A DNA stretch of 64,000 nucleotides from Artocarpus heterophyllus (taxonomy: Eukaryota; Streptophyta; Magnoliopsida; Rosales; Moraceae): contig CM046348.1 in NCBI GenBank assembly GCA_025403435.1, positions 19,753,679 through 19,817,678 on the forward strand. Reading direction: 5' to 3'. The notes beneath the pieces are model-generated. The model was given only the letters and a program-made list of their open reading frames with translations. It did no database searches and was not told the DNA's origin. The number at the start of each line of letters is the position of its first letter. Position 1 is the first letter of the stretch. Of the stretch, positions 47,274 to 59,300 are shown piece by piece. The position numbers and the translations under genes were made by a program.

Positions 47274-49112
47274 CTAAAGTTGCTTCCTCAATTCCTTCAT
47301 TTCTGCCGGCGCCATCCGATACGGTGCCATAGAAATCGGTGTTGTTCCCGGAAACAACTCGATACCAAACTCAATTTCCCGATGCGGTGGTAATCCTGGC
47401 AACTCGTCGGGGAAGACATCCTCGAACTCATCAACCACCGGAATCGCTACACTGCCTCTCAAAGCATAGGGCTCGCAATCTAGATTGGCAAGAAAAGCAC
47501 AACAACCTAGATTCGTTCGCCCTCCTAGACTCGACTTCATGAGACGCTCACTCATTGACCAATCACCACCACCCTGGTAAGTGATCATCGTCCCCCTATC
47601 AGTTACTAGGGTCACTTTCCTAAGTTGGCAGTCCACGACTGCATTATACCTAGACAACCGGTACATCCCTAGAATTACATCATAGGAGCTCATGGGGAGT
47701 ATAATCAAATCACTTTTCAAAATCTCATCCTCAATCTTTATTTTACAAGATTTACACATACAATTTACACACACCCGCCCCAAGGGAGAAGTTATGACTA
47801 GGGGTTTATTAAACTCTTCTATCTTTAATCCCAAGGCATGTACAAAAGAACTCGAAATGAGAGAATGAGAGGCACCGGTATTAAAAAAAACGCGAGCTAA
47901 AGATTTAGAAACCAAAATCGTACCATCGACAACCGCGTTACCAGTCTGAGAATCTGAACCTCCAGATGCCATTGCATGAACCTGCACTGGAGCCTTTCCT
48001 TTCCCTCTACCAACATTGCTAGGTCCTGGATTACTTTGCCGATGCTGCTGAGATGGAGACGACTGCACACTACCTATACTCGATGCTCGATACTGAGGAA
48101 CACTGCGCTGAAAATGCTGCAGCTGCTGCCCCCGTGCCGGATATGAGAACTGCTGAGGAGAAAACTGGGGATACTGCTGAGGCAGAGGTAGAGTCTGAGG
48201 CTGAGACTGACGACTGACATCCTCCCCGGTCTGAGATCCAAGACGAGCGCTCCTGATCGGGCAATTCCTCTTGATGTGTCTGGGCTGCTGACATAAATGA
48301 CAATGAAAGCTGAAGGGATTGCTACGCCCGCTGCCAGACGAATTGCTGCTACCACTGGTCGCACCACCTTGCTTGTTCTTCCCCGAAGCTGGACGACTAC
48401 TGGTGCTCTTCCTACCACTCCTCTGCGGTCCTCCTGAAGCCTTGGCTCGGTCCTCACAATACTGTACATAATCATTCTCTACGGAGATCGTCGATGACAC
48501 AAGCTCTCCAAAACTCCTAAGCCGTAGAGCAACCAACTGTCGCCGAATAGGAGCCTTGAGCCCTTCCTGAAACTTAATACACTTTTCACGCTCCGATGCC
48601 ACCGCTGATGGAGCAAACCTAGCCAACTCATTAAACCTTGCCTCATACTCCCAGACTGACAGATCACCCTACTGCAACCTGTAGAACTCAGCTGCCTTCT
48701 GATCTCTATACCCCTGCAGAAAATGTCGATCATAGAACAGCTCCTCGAACCTGTCCCAACTGATATCACCACCGCGCTCCAAACGCTTAGCCTGTTCCTA
48801 CCAAGTGTTAGCACCACCCTCGAGCTTATACGCAGCAAACTCCACACGATACTCCTCAGGCACACCAAGGGTATCCAAGTGCTTCAAGATCGAATCCAGC
48901 CAATACTCTGCCAACTGCGGATCCCCATTACCATCAAAAGTCAGAATAGACGCCCGTCGGAATTCCTTAAAGTACGCATGTCGACTACCAACATTAGAAT
49001 CTTCCGGTCTAGCCCTGGCTGCCATCTGCCGGAAAGCCGCAAACATAGACCTCATCATGCTCTCATCATTTCCGAACTCGGCGTCAGCTGTCGAACGACG
49101 TCTAGGTGTCAT
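47274..49112 (-). pseudogene. gypsy gag and protease
   Basis: Gag starts at 49112 (MTPRRRSTADAE) and shows the retrotransposon gag core around EYWLDSILKHLDTLG. Two in-frame stops (near 48798 and 48672) cut it before the longer frame 47274-48626. That frame has a zinc-knuckle-like CHLCQQPRHIKRNC and a protease in which the active site reads FFNTGASHSLIS; the family has DTGA, so the catalytic Asp is Asn. The downstream ILGM motif is followed by YRLS where the family usually has DWLS. Confidence 0.88.
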
Positions 49113-49200
49113 TCTCTCACTTCTGAAAACAAAATTTAGACTGTCAGAGGTATTTCATTGTCAAACCTATGTGTGCACAATTCCCAAGGTTCATAACCTT

Positions 49201-49214
49201 GAGCTCTGATACCA
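49201..49214 (-). other. Primer-binding site for initiator-Met tRNA
   Basis: On the minus strand TGGTATCAGAGCTC begins 3 bases after the end of the 5' LTR (49218). It matches the complement of the 3' end of plant initiator tRNA-Met including CCA, the usual minus-strand primer of plant LTR elements. Confidence 0.9.
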
Positions 49215-49906
49215 TTCTGTCAGGCCCCGGGGTATGGGAGGTGACGTGACGGATTATTTAAATTAATTAAAAGAGAGTTTAATTAAAAATCAAGGGTTTA
49301 GGGGTTTAAATAAAATATAAAATGTGAAAACTTAAAGAACACCATTGCATGAATAATTAATATAAAAGAATAACATAGCGAGTATGGGTTCCACAAACCC
49401 ACAACTTGTGCACACACATGGTACTGACAATATCATAAATACAATCACAGTCCAAGTATAAGTAAAGTTAAAATCTTACATGCCTTGATTTAAATAATAC
49501 AAATAAGTTTACTAGTCCCTCTATTGCTTCTGAGTCCTGTCCGTTGAATCTTCTCCAAACCTAAATGGAAAACCACCTAGAGGGGGAAATTTAAAACAAA
49601 TAAAACGTGAGCGAAAGGCTCAATAGGACTATGTTTTATAAAATAATTTAATTTAAAGAAACATTTCATTATTCAAGAGTTATTTAAAAGAAACCTTGAA
49701 TGAATAAATTAATAAGCAAATTTAAGTAAAACCATCCTTACCCAGAATAGTTTACTTGGATAACCTGAAATATCATTTTCTCTTTCCTAGGCAAACCATA
49801 ATAGTATCACCACCGTAGTGGCACAGCTGGGTTTCGGGACCTGCCCTCAAGGTTGATCGCTACACGACTTGATCTCTGATATGGCATCATGCCTATATGT
49901 TTATTA

Positions 49907-52716
49907 TGTAACACCCCAAAAATTTATGCTAGAAAATAAACATAGGTAATATGATAATATCATATACAAATAACTATTATGTTATGTTAAGTTTTTTTTT
50001 TAGGTGATGCGATGAGGACTCGGGGTGTTAGAACAAAATTCATGCCAAAATTAATGACTTTTTGTTTATGATGATTTGATGAATTTGCGTTATGGTTTAA
50101 TTATGTGAATAAGATATATTTGTATATAAGTAGTCTCATAAATATATATTAATACGTTTATATATATATATTATTAATGCGTTTATATATATATATATAT
50201 CTTATTATTACGTTTATATATATTTAGATATATATATATATATGTTAATATGTTAATATATATATATATATGGAAGCTTATAAACGTGAAGTAAAAAGAA
50301 AAAAAAAGGAAAGTTTATAAATGGGGTTTATAAACGTATTAGTTGACTGTCGGTTAAAAAAAAAAAAGGAAAGTTATGTATTATGTTAAATATATTAATA
50401 ACGTGTTAAATATATTAGTAACGTGAATTGATGAATTTGTTATTTAATAGCATGTATCATGAAAAGGAGGGGAAGTTTTGACTTTTAATTTTTCATTAAA
50501 TTCTCATTCATTGTTTTGATTACTGACAACCGTTTTTTTTTATTCAAAGTAAAGATAATTACAACCATTAAATCACTTAATTTAAGCTATTCTATGTCAT
50601 ATTAATTCTAAAATTTATTTTGGAATTAATTGATTCAAGGTTTTATACGCTTATTCTCCTCAGCCGTCTCTTCCTCTCACTTTTTTCTGGTTCGTCTAAA
50701 AAAAAAAAAAAAAGAAAATTCAATTCCATCCAGCAAACCTTCATCCTTCTATTTTCTTTTGTAAACTTTTGTTTCTTTCAAGCCATAATCAAAAGAACTT
50801 TAAGGTATGCTTTGTCTTTAATCTGTTATTTCATGAAAATTGGATGATTTTCTATTAGATTTGGTTGTGTTGTTTTGAAAGGATGTTTGATTGCGAAAGG
50901 CTATATGATGATTGATGTTAGTTCATTGTTTAAATACACACACACACACACACACACAGAGATATATATAATAGGGTTTTGTATGGTTTGATTTTGTTAA
51001 CTTGATGATTTTAAGTTTTTCATATCTTAAATTCATGATTTTGTTAAGGGTGATGATCTTATTGATTGATGTTTCAGAAGTATGTTTTCGAATTGTTTAT
51101 TATGTTATGTGATTTATGCATATGGTTAGTGTTTATTTGATTTTTTTTTATGAATATTTTTTTTAGAATTTTCGTCCCATAGTTGAGGCTGGAAATTTTT
51201 CCAGGTTTATATTCAAAATTCAATACTCTGGTTGAAGGTCCAAATGGACTCCGTTTTTAATAAATTAGATATCATTAGAAAGCTATGGATATCTACTTTC
51301 TTTTATAATTGGTTTCATGCCATTTGGATTATTCTATTAATTGTTATGAATTTTTAAAGCAGTGAAGGTCTGGCTGTCAGTTTTTTTTTTAAAGTTTTGT
51401 TATCAGAATTCAAAACTATTTTTGAGTATCCAAATGAGCTTCATTTTTAACGAATTAGGTGTCAATAGAAAGCTCTAGATGTCTATTTTTATATGACACT
51501 GGTTTCAGGTCGTTTAGAATTTTGTGTGAATTGTTATGATTTTTGAAACATACAAAGGTCTGGCTGTCAGTTTTGTAAAGTCTTGTAATCTTATGTAATT
51601 GTTTGTTTTGTTTTGTGTTTTGACATTACATGGGGATGAAATCAGCTATTTGAGTGTTGTTTTAATGAGATGGATGTATTTGATAGATTATTATAACCTT
51701 TTGATAATTTTACTATATTATGGCATGAACGGTTCAAAGGGCGAGCACCCGAGACCTCAATCGCACGTCACTGTCGGAAAAGTTTATAAAGGTTAAGTAG
51801 GGCATTTTTGTAAGTACACTCTCACCTTCAACATGAATAAAAAAAAAATGATGAAGAGAAATATATGATTTTGATGTTGATGATGGTGTTATAATGTTTT
51901 AATATTTCCCTTATGATAATGTTTTGATGAAGAATATGCGTATATAAGTATGTATACATTTATATATTTTATGTTTTAAATTGACGTTGTACACTCTTGA
52001 TGTTGATGGTGACCGGTGAATGGTCTTTTGTCCGGTGAGCGGACTTTTTGTCACGGTAGGTTTGGGATTAGCTACCTCACTCTTTCTGTGACTAGCGCGC
52101 TATGATGGTACAACGTCGGGCCCACTATACGATGGTTTTTAAATGTTAAAATGTTTTCAAGGATGTTTATATTTATGATGATATTTATTATATGACCCAA
52201 AAAATATATATATATTTTGTGAGATACAAGTGTCTTACTAAGCTTTGCTTATATAAGTTAATTCATGTTGCAGATAAGGAAAAAGGAAAGATGTAAAAAC
52301 GGAGAAGCTTGGAGCGGATGTGAGACGATGTGCGACATGAAAACGAGAATAATGATTCTGGAATGAAAATATATTTATTTTAAATAAATTTCAAGGCTAT
52401 GTTTGATGGTGATTTTTGATTGGTGGTTTATTTTGGAACTCATATGTATTTCGCAATATGGATTTTAGACTTTTATCAATTATTAAAATTATTTTTGTTC
52501 AGATAAAAATTAAAATTTATAATAAAAAGATAATAATAATAATAATGATAATATGAATATTAAAAAAAAAAGATTCCTAAAATTTATCAAAGTTTAAAGA
52601 AAATCATTCCTGACAAATTACGAATATTATTTCAGAGTATTATTTTCCGCATTTTAACAAGATAGAAAGATAAGAACAATAAGTTTAACTGTAACGGTCC
52701 GTGAGGGGTCGTTACA
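49907..52716 (+). mobile_element. Nested solo LTR (gypsy type) with TATTA duplication
   Basis: Begins TGTAACACCCC and ends GGGTCGTTACA, with TATTA directly on both sides (49902-49906 and 52717-52721). The first LTR of the host element is uninterrupted at this spot, which proves an insertion. The ends, 2.8-kb length and the CTTACTAAGC...GTTGCAGATAAGG region near 52240-52280 suit a Tekay-type LTR in plus orientation. There are no coding regions, so it is a solo LTR from recombination of a second element that had inserted head-on to the first. Confidence 0.88.
51255..51575 (+). repeat. Two tandem sub-repeats in the nested LTR
   Basis: The stretch AGAAAGCT..GGATATCTA...TTGGTTTCATGCCATTTGG...AAGGTCTGGCTGTCAG occurs at about 51275-51390 and again at about 51460-51570, diverged copies offset by about 190 bp. 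Confidence 0.6.
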
Positions 52717-54176
52717 TATTATCATCATCATTCAAAACCCAATTATCGAGTGTTGTCATTTACATTCATTATGAAGTTCATTTCAGTTCACGGTATATTA
52801 AAATATAACCGATAAATTCATTTTTCAAACAACCGTTGAAAATATTTTAATAGAAATCCTTTTCAAAGCCAAATCATTTCAAAACCAGGCTACCAAAGAA
52901 ATTGGGTAGAAGTCCTACCTCAATACTCGTGCCGGTGCCCCACACTGTAATCCCGGTCCGCTATACGTTAGCTCCGCGGAACCACAAACGATCCTAGATA
53001 CAAACTAAGTCGATCAATATCTAGTTTGAGACATTCTATGTTACTAAACCATTTCATGATGTCCTAGTGTGCCATTTGTATCTTTAAAATCATTCTATAA
53101 GGTTGGAATTTAAATCAGGGTTCAAAACAGTGAAAACGGGTGAAAATCACAAAATCTTCCATGCCTCGGCCGGCCTGTCGGACTCCCTGCTTCGGCCGGC
53201 CGAACTGTGCCGGAAGCAAAGTTCGGTCGGCCCATTATCCCCAGGTTCGGCCTGCCGGACGGAAGAACACCGGCCTGCCGATCCCTATTCCGGCCTGCCG
53301 AACACGTGGTCCGCCCTGTCGAACTAGGAAAACCCAGAAATCCAGCCACGGGTTTCTCGATCCCCAAAATCCAAATCTTGATTCTAACCTGTTTTTCTCA
53401 AATCCCAGGCATGGAAAACAATCATAGTTGATAGAAAAACATACTAGAACACATTTGGACTCATTTAAACAAGATTTAAACTCAAAATTCTCAAAAATCC
53501 AAAAATGAGAAAATATGGAGAAAAATAGAAAATCTTGAATCCAATCCATTTTTCTTCAATCTATGCTTAGATTCTAGTTGTTCTAAGTTCATTTAACTCA
53601 AATCAAGGGTTTTCTAGGCTTAAACAAACCTAGATTTCAAAAATGCACAAAATTGAAAATTTTGAAAAAAGTTCAGAAATTTCAAAACTAACATCGAATC
53701 GAAGCTTTAATCCGCGTTCTCGGTTGCTAAATCACGTTCCCGAGCTTCCTCCTCGCTAACCCGAAGCTTGGATTCGAATTTGATTAAAATTTTGAGAGAG
53801 AATTTGAGAGAGAATGAGAGGGTAGCCGAGAGAGATCAAGAGAGAGAGAGAGAGTAGTGAGCAGAGTGAAGAGAGAGGGAGAGAAAGGAAATAAATAGAG
53901 GAAATCGGTGGACGGTTTTACTATACGAAAACTACGTGCCGCCCACGGTTTTGTAAAACGGAGTATCTTTAACATTTTACAAATTATTATGTTTTAAAAC
54001 TCAAAACATCATTTTAAAACAATAAGAAATCATTTGAATTCATCAAATTAACAAAACAACCAAAAATTCAAAATCCAACCCAATAATCAAATTAATGTTG
54101 AAACATTAATTATGACACACTAATTCATTATTTATATTACATTATCATTAAACAAATTTCGAGGCGTTACACATGG

Positions 54177-55455
54177 TGTCCTATAGTTTTTCAAAAATCC
54201 AACTCTGGCTTTACTGGACACAGCTATTGGAAACCTCTTTCTGTCCATCCATAATTATCATAACATAACCGTAAAAGAAGTACGCCGAAAGACGAAACTT
54301 CTTGCCCTTAATTGTCAATGCCTTGTGTCTTTATGATCTCATCAATGTGTTCAATCTTGAAATATCAATGCTCATCAACATATAATGTTTCTTTTTACTG
54401 TAAGTTGGCTACCCAAATTGGTTTTGTTGACAGCTACATTTCCGAGACACTTAAAAGAGCTTCATGCCTAAATTGAAACTTCTATCGATTGAAATTCCTT
54501 ATTATAAAAAAGGCCTTGATGAAAAATATTGTGTTAGTCTAAGTAATCAATTAATTACAAACAACAGCTTTGTTACCATTGGTGGGGATTTAAATAATGG
54601 TATGCCATTCAAAGAAGTCTGACAAAGAGTGACACAAATCTGGTAATTTTTGGTATTGTCAGACAAAGAGCTACGCCGATCCGGTAATTCCTAGAAGTAG
54701 AAAACAATGCAAGTCATAAATATTACATGTAAAGCAAGTCATAAATAGGGTAAGAAGGAGGTAAGATGGATACTTTGGTGGTCGTCGGCCTTGTTACAAT
54801 AATGTTCTGGACACTTTATAATGATTTTTCTCTTAACTTTATTAGTGCAATTTAGGTGTCAATTTTTTATTTACTCGTGCATTATTTTAAGCATATAAAT
54901 ACTTATTTTGATCTGATCTTCTCAAGGAAGTGAACATTAATCCATCTTGACCTGTCATCAATATAAAGTTAGTCCACTCAAAATCAAGCCTTAAAATGAT
55001 ACCTCAAGATGCTTTCTTTTTATTTTATTTTTTCTTCAACAACTCTAATAAGGAGGTGAAATTTTTATCATATAACAATAGCAATTTCAATTATTTGTTA
55101 CAGTTTTTTTTCCTACAAGTTCCTATAATTAGTGTATATTTCATCTGTTTTTTTTTTTCAATTTATTCTAGTGTATCTTTTGTTCTTGTTTTAGAAAGTG
55201 TTTTGTAATATTTAATGTAGAGAACAATTTTATTAAATAAATAATATTGTTAAAGAATCAGTCAATGCCATGAACAAAAGTATAAACGACATAGAAAAAA
55301 TGTTTATTAGCTATGTCAGACTAGAATTAATAATCGCGACGTTTTTTTTCCTAAATTTGTACTTGTTTTTAATATCTTCTTTTATAAGGATTAATCAAGA
55401 AAAATATATATATATAGATGCCTCAATGCTTCAATTTTAGTTATTGAATCAGATA
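54177..55455. other. Intergenic, no recognised gene
   Basis: AT-rich sequence continuing the pre-insertion locus of the gypsy element. Short open frames are Phe/Ser-rich low complexity. Nothing recognisable. Confidence 0.5.
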
Positions 55456-55456
55456 A

Positions 55457-56000
55457 ATGTTTAGGAGTAGGCAAGAATTTTCTCACAAAAAATTAATGAC
55501 ACTTTCGTGCAACGTCAGAGGAGGATTTGCAGGGCTGGAGTTTGGCACCACCTCTAGAATGGTGCCTGACTCTTGGACCCTTGGGGGGCCATTGGACACC
55601 ATGACGAGGGTCTTGCCCGTGAGTCTGCGACAGTATCTAGGTTTGGGGGGGCCATGGGGCTTTGGGAGGTGGGTTTTGACATGCATTTTGGCAACCATTT
55701 CTAGCCATGTTGCTAACCGGAGACTCCATTCCTCGTGCTTTGGCTGCATGGCAGTTGAAAAGGCTGTCTTTTTCTTTGTGGGTTGGAGAAGCGTAGGTGC
55801 TCGTCTTCCGTCTTTTGTGAACCCTGGTCTTTGTGGGCTGGGGTTCTTTTGAGGAGGCATTCATCCAATCGGTGGCTGAGAGCGGTGGTGGGTGATTGTC
55901 ACACGTTGAAAGGCTGTTTTCCTGTCTTTTTGTGGCTTGTGGGCAGCATTGTGGCTTTCGTGCTCGACCGGATAACACGAGACAAATTAAGATGATAATC
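55457..56000. other. Unrecognised GC-richer island open on both strands
   Basis: A 131-codon frame on plus (55457-55852) and frames of 125 and 113 codons on minus (55483-55860, 55637-55978) overlap in a GC-richer stretch amid AT-rich DNA. None shows a motif I know. The composition and lack of introns suggest debris of a transposon or captured gene rather than a live gene. Confidence 0.3.
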
Positions 56001-56306
56001 TTATTCTCTCATATAACTTACCCTCTCAAAACACAAAACAAGCACCATAACAAAAAGAAAAACAAAAGCCAATGATGCCTATTGCCTACCCCTTTCCTCA
56101 CCAAGAAGTCAAAAACTTTTAAAAAAAAATTATGATTTGCATTTACAAACTCCCAAAAATTTGCATTTAAAACTCCCTTGAGGGGTTCAAATCTTTTATG
56201 ATTGAATTTGTGCAGGACCCCTTACTCTTAAACTTGTATGTCCCACTTCTTGTTCTATAAGCCTCTTTCAAAGATGCTTTAAGTCGTACTTCATTGGACA
56301 ACAGGC
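56001..56306. other. Downstream flank and probable 3' UTR of the ATXR2 gene
   Basis: Lies directly after the stop of the minus-strand ATXR2 gene. AT-rich with no ORF of note. Confidence 0.4.
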
Positions 56307-59300
56307 TTATGACTCATCTTCTAAACATTTAGGGCATCTGCATCTAAAGCCATAATCTGCAAGTAATGCCTGTCTCTCCTCAAATGAAAGCTCCTCGTCT
56401 ACGTATGAAATGTTAACCTACAAATGGATGTCCGGAAAATATTGTTTAGGCCTGCAAATAGCATGAAATATCACAACTGCAAAAGAGCCCATATGACGAA
56501 CTTTAACTTCTTGAACATGTGTAATCAATAGGAATCGGAAGTCATACCCCTTTAATTATTGAAATTAAACTTACCTCTTCTCCCTTGTGAATAGGTTTAA
56601 GTGCAATTACCGTTGCTTGGCCATCTTTGTCCTGCAATAGAGAATGGCAAACGAAAAGTTGTCATTTGACATAGTGAGAGAAAAATTTGCATTGCATGGC
56701 AACTATACACAAATCATCATAGATTTACTTTTTCGGAATGTATAACTAAATAACCAAAATTCGTTCACTAAGTCACTGTTAAAACACTTGATAATTCTTG
56801 CATTTGACAATGTGAGCCCATTCTATTCTTTTTTGTAGTCTAATATGCCTCACTAATTAGCCAAATCACAAAAGGAAAATTCCTTTGAATAGAAATGGTG
56901 TTTGTTGTCATTCACGACCAGAACTCTCTTATTACAGGAGAGAAAAAAAAAAAAAAAAAACTTCCAAGTTTACATACCTCCTCTCTTTTAAATGCTTTTG
57001 CGTTTGGACAACAAGAATGGTTCATACAACTTTGCAAGGGGAAGAACGCTGTGCCTAAAAGAAAATATGAAAGTATTAGTTTCTGGACATTATCGATTGT
57101 GTTCGTTAAAAGAACATCAGAAACTCCATCTTGTTTTGCGTGACTGTACAACAATTTGTTGTTATGACTGAAATAAACATAACGAGATTCTGGAGACATA
57201 AATGAGGTACCATCAAGAAAGCAACGAAAAAAATATTTTACCCTGGCAACAAACTGAGTAGTCATCACCAAGAGCTTCCAAAATTGGTCTTGTAATTTCT
57301 TCAGCTTCTTTCTGCCATTAATGGTATTAAGGGAAGGGCAATATTACCTTCAATCTCATAAAAGCATGCCGAACTACAAGGTTATATTCTCTTACCTTTT
57401 CAGGAGATGGAAGGTCATCAATGTATAAGAAATAATCCTCCACTGGAGATGCTACGACCAAATCACTGAACATACAAACATAAGATAACATTACTAAATC
57501 CAATATGATAATCTGCATTTGTTTCTTTGGTCGATTAGCAATGCCACTGCAAATATGTTTCTCAACGCATGAAAAAAGAGAGGGTCTTGAAAAAGTGTAA
57601 CTCTTACAGATTATTCAACTCAAACATGCCAATTATGTGCCCATATATTTCGAGAGAGAATACTTTGTAAAGTCAAGGACTTTAATCATATAAATTTAGA
57701 AGAATGATTACGTCAAAAAAACAAATGAAAAATTGTTCTGCACTTGGTTGGATACGTGGTTCACATTCCTTGTCAAAGATTGCTGTCTTTAGAAGCTGAA
57801 GTGACTGAAAAGAATAAGAAACAGAACAGTTAGCTCTTATAAAAGCACAAGGAATATGCATTATCAAAACTTTAGGTGAAAGCAATCAGGCGACAGAAAT
57901 GTGATCTTCCAATGTTTAAAGGAGAATGACAAGGTTATATATGACAAAGACAAACTTTGATTGCAAGATAGTGCCATGTAAAATTCTACCGAGAATGCGA
58001 GGCTTCTTATTTGCGTTCTAAATGCTTCTTCATCAGAAGATTCAACATCAACTGGCAATGCGATGCAGTCCCACCACCTAAAATCAGTCAAATGTGAGAA
58101 AACATGGAGGGATAGAAAAACAGATGCAAGAAAAAAAGGTACAGAACATAGTACAGAAAGGATGCACAAGCAAATAACTACCTTCTCTTGTGTCCCATTG
58201 ATATCGGCTTCCATGCCTCAAAGAGTGCGGATGAAACTGTGCAGCCTGAAACATTTTTGAGTTTCCCTCGTTCCTCAAGACAAGTTGCTTTCAACTTCCT
58301 ATATCTCAATATAGTAAACGAAATTGCCTGGAGTTTACAATTTACTATTAGATTGAAAAATACCATATTGCAAGACAAGCCCAGCAAGTAAATAATTAGA
58401 AAAATGCTGTTTTCTGCTAATGATTTTACTAATGTCCTTTATATTAATTTCACAAATACATAAAACCTTACCATCAGGAAAATTGTAAGAGGTACTTCAA
58501 ATTATGCAATAAGGTTGAACAAGGCGAAAAACGGGGTATATTCAAGAGTTAGTATCTCCAGTCCTTTTTTATGACGTACCTTTGCAGCAAGGAGGAATAT
58601 ATCATTTGTTTCTGGTGAATTAAACAAAGGGAAATAAAGAACATTAAAAAAAAAAAAATTAGAGCAAATAGAATAAACAGCAATAAAAGGAAACAAAAAT
58701 AAATAAATAAATAAAAATAAATGCGGACACAGATAACAGTGAAGGCGAGTCTTACCATTAGCATGCTGTACAAATTCTACAAGTGCCTCTCTTGATACTG
58801 ATTCCGACTTCTCACCGGTGCAAAGCAAGGAATGACTAGTTTCCCAATCAGCTTGCGCACACATTTTGCTAGAAAAAGTTTGCAACATTATCACAGGGAA
58901 TCAAGACAAGGAAAAACCTCAATGCACAAGACATAAAACTAATAAGGCGTGCATCTTCATATAATAAAATGCATGTATATTCAACAGAAAAATTAGGAAA
59001 AAAAATCAGATCACTATTATAAGGAATCAAATACAAGGACAATCCTCAATGTACGCAGCAGAAAAACTAAAAAGTTTACATCTGTGTACACCCAAATGCA
59101 GGTATATTCAATAGAAACACGAGAAAAATGTTTGACACTGTTATTACAAGGGATCAAAGGCAAGGATAAACCTCAACATACGAGTCAGAAAAACAAACTG
59201 CATGTGTATTCGACAGAAAAACTTGAAAAAAAATTCACATTTATCATAAGGAAACAAAGACAAGAATAAACCTCGATGTACAAGACAGAAAAACTGCCAA

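Larger units (their letters stand above)
42412..54171 (-). mobile_element. Ty3/gypsy retrotransposon, Tekay-like chromovirus, complete but decayed
   Basis: A full element on the minus strand: 5' LTR 49218-54171, primer-binding site 49201-49214, gag-pol 49112-44544, polypurine tract 44496-44513 and 3' LTR 42412-44495. CATGG flanks both ends (42407-42411 and 54172-54176). The pol order (protease, RT, RNase H, integrase, chromodomain-like tail) and long LTRs of about 2.1 kb indicate the Tekay group. The 5' LTR holds a nested 2.8-kb solo LTR. Stops and frameshifts interrupt the polyprotein. It lies between the CCCH gene and the ATXR2 gene. Confidence 0.95.
49218..54171 (-). repeat. 5' LTR of the gypsy element, interrupted by a nested LTR
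   Basis: Matches the 3' LTR at both sides of an insert at 49907-52716. Removing the insert and one TATTA copy leaves about 2.14 kb. Differences to the other LTR include substitutions and a longer GC-rich CGGCCTGCCG tract at 53163-53325. Confidence 0.95.
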
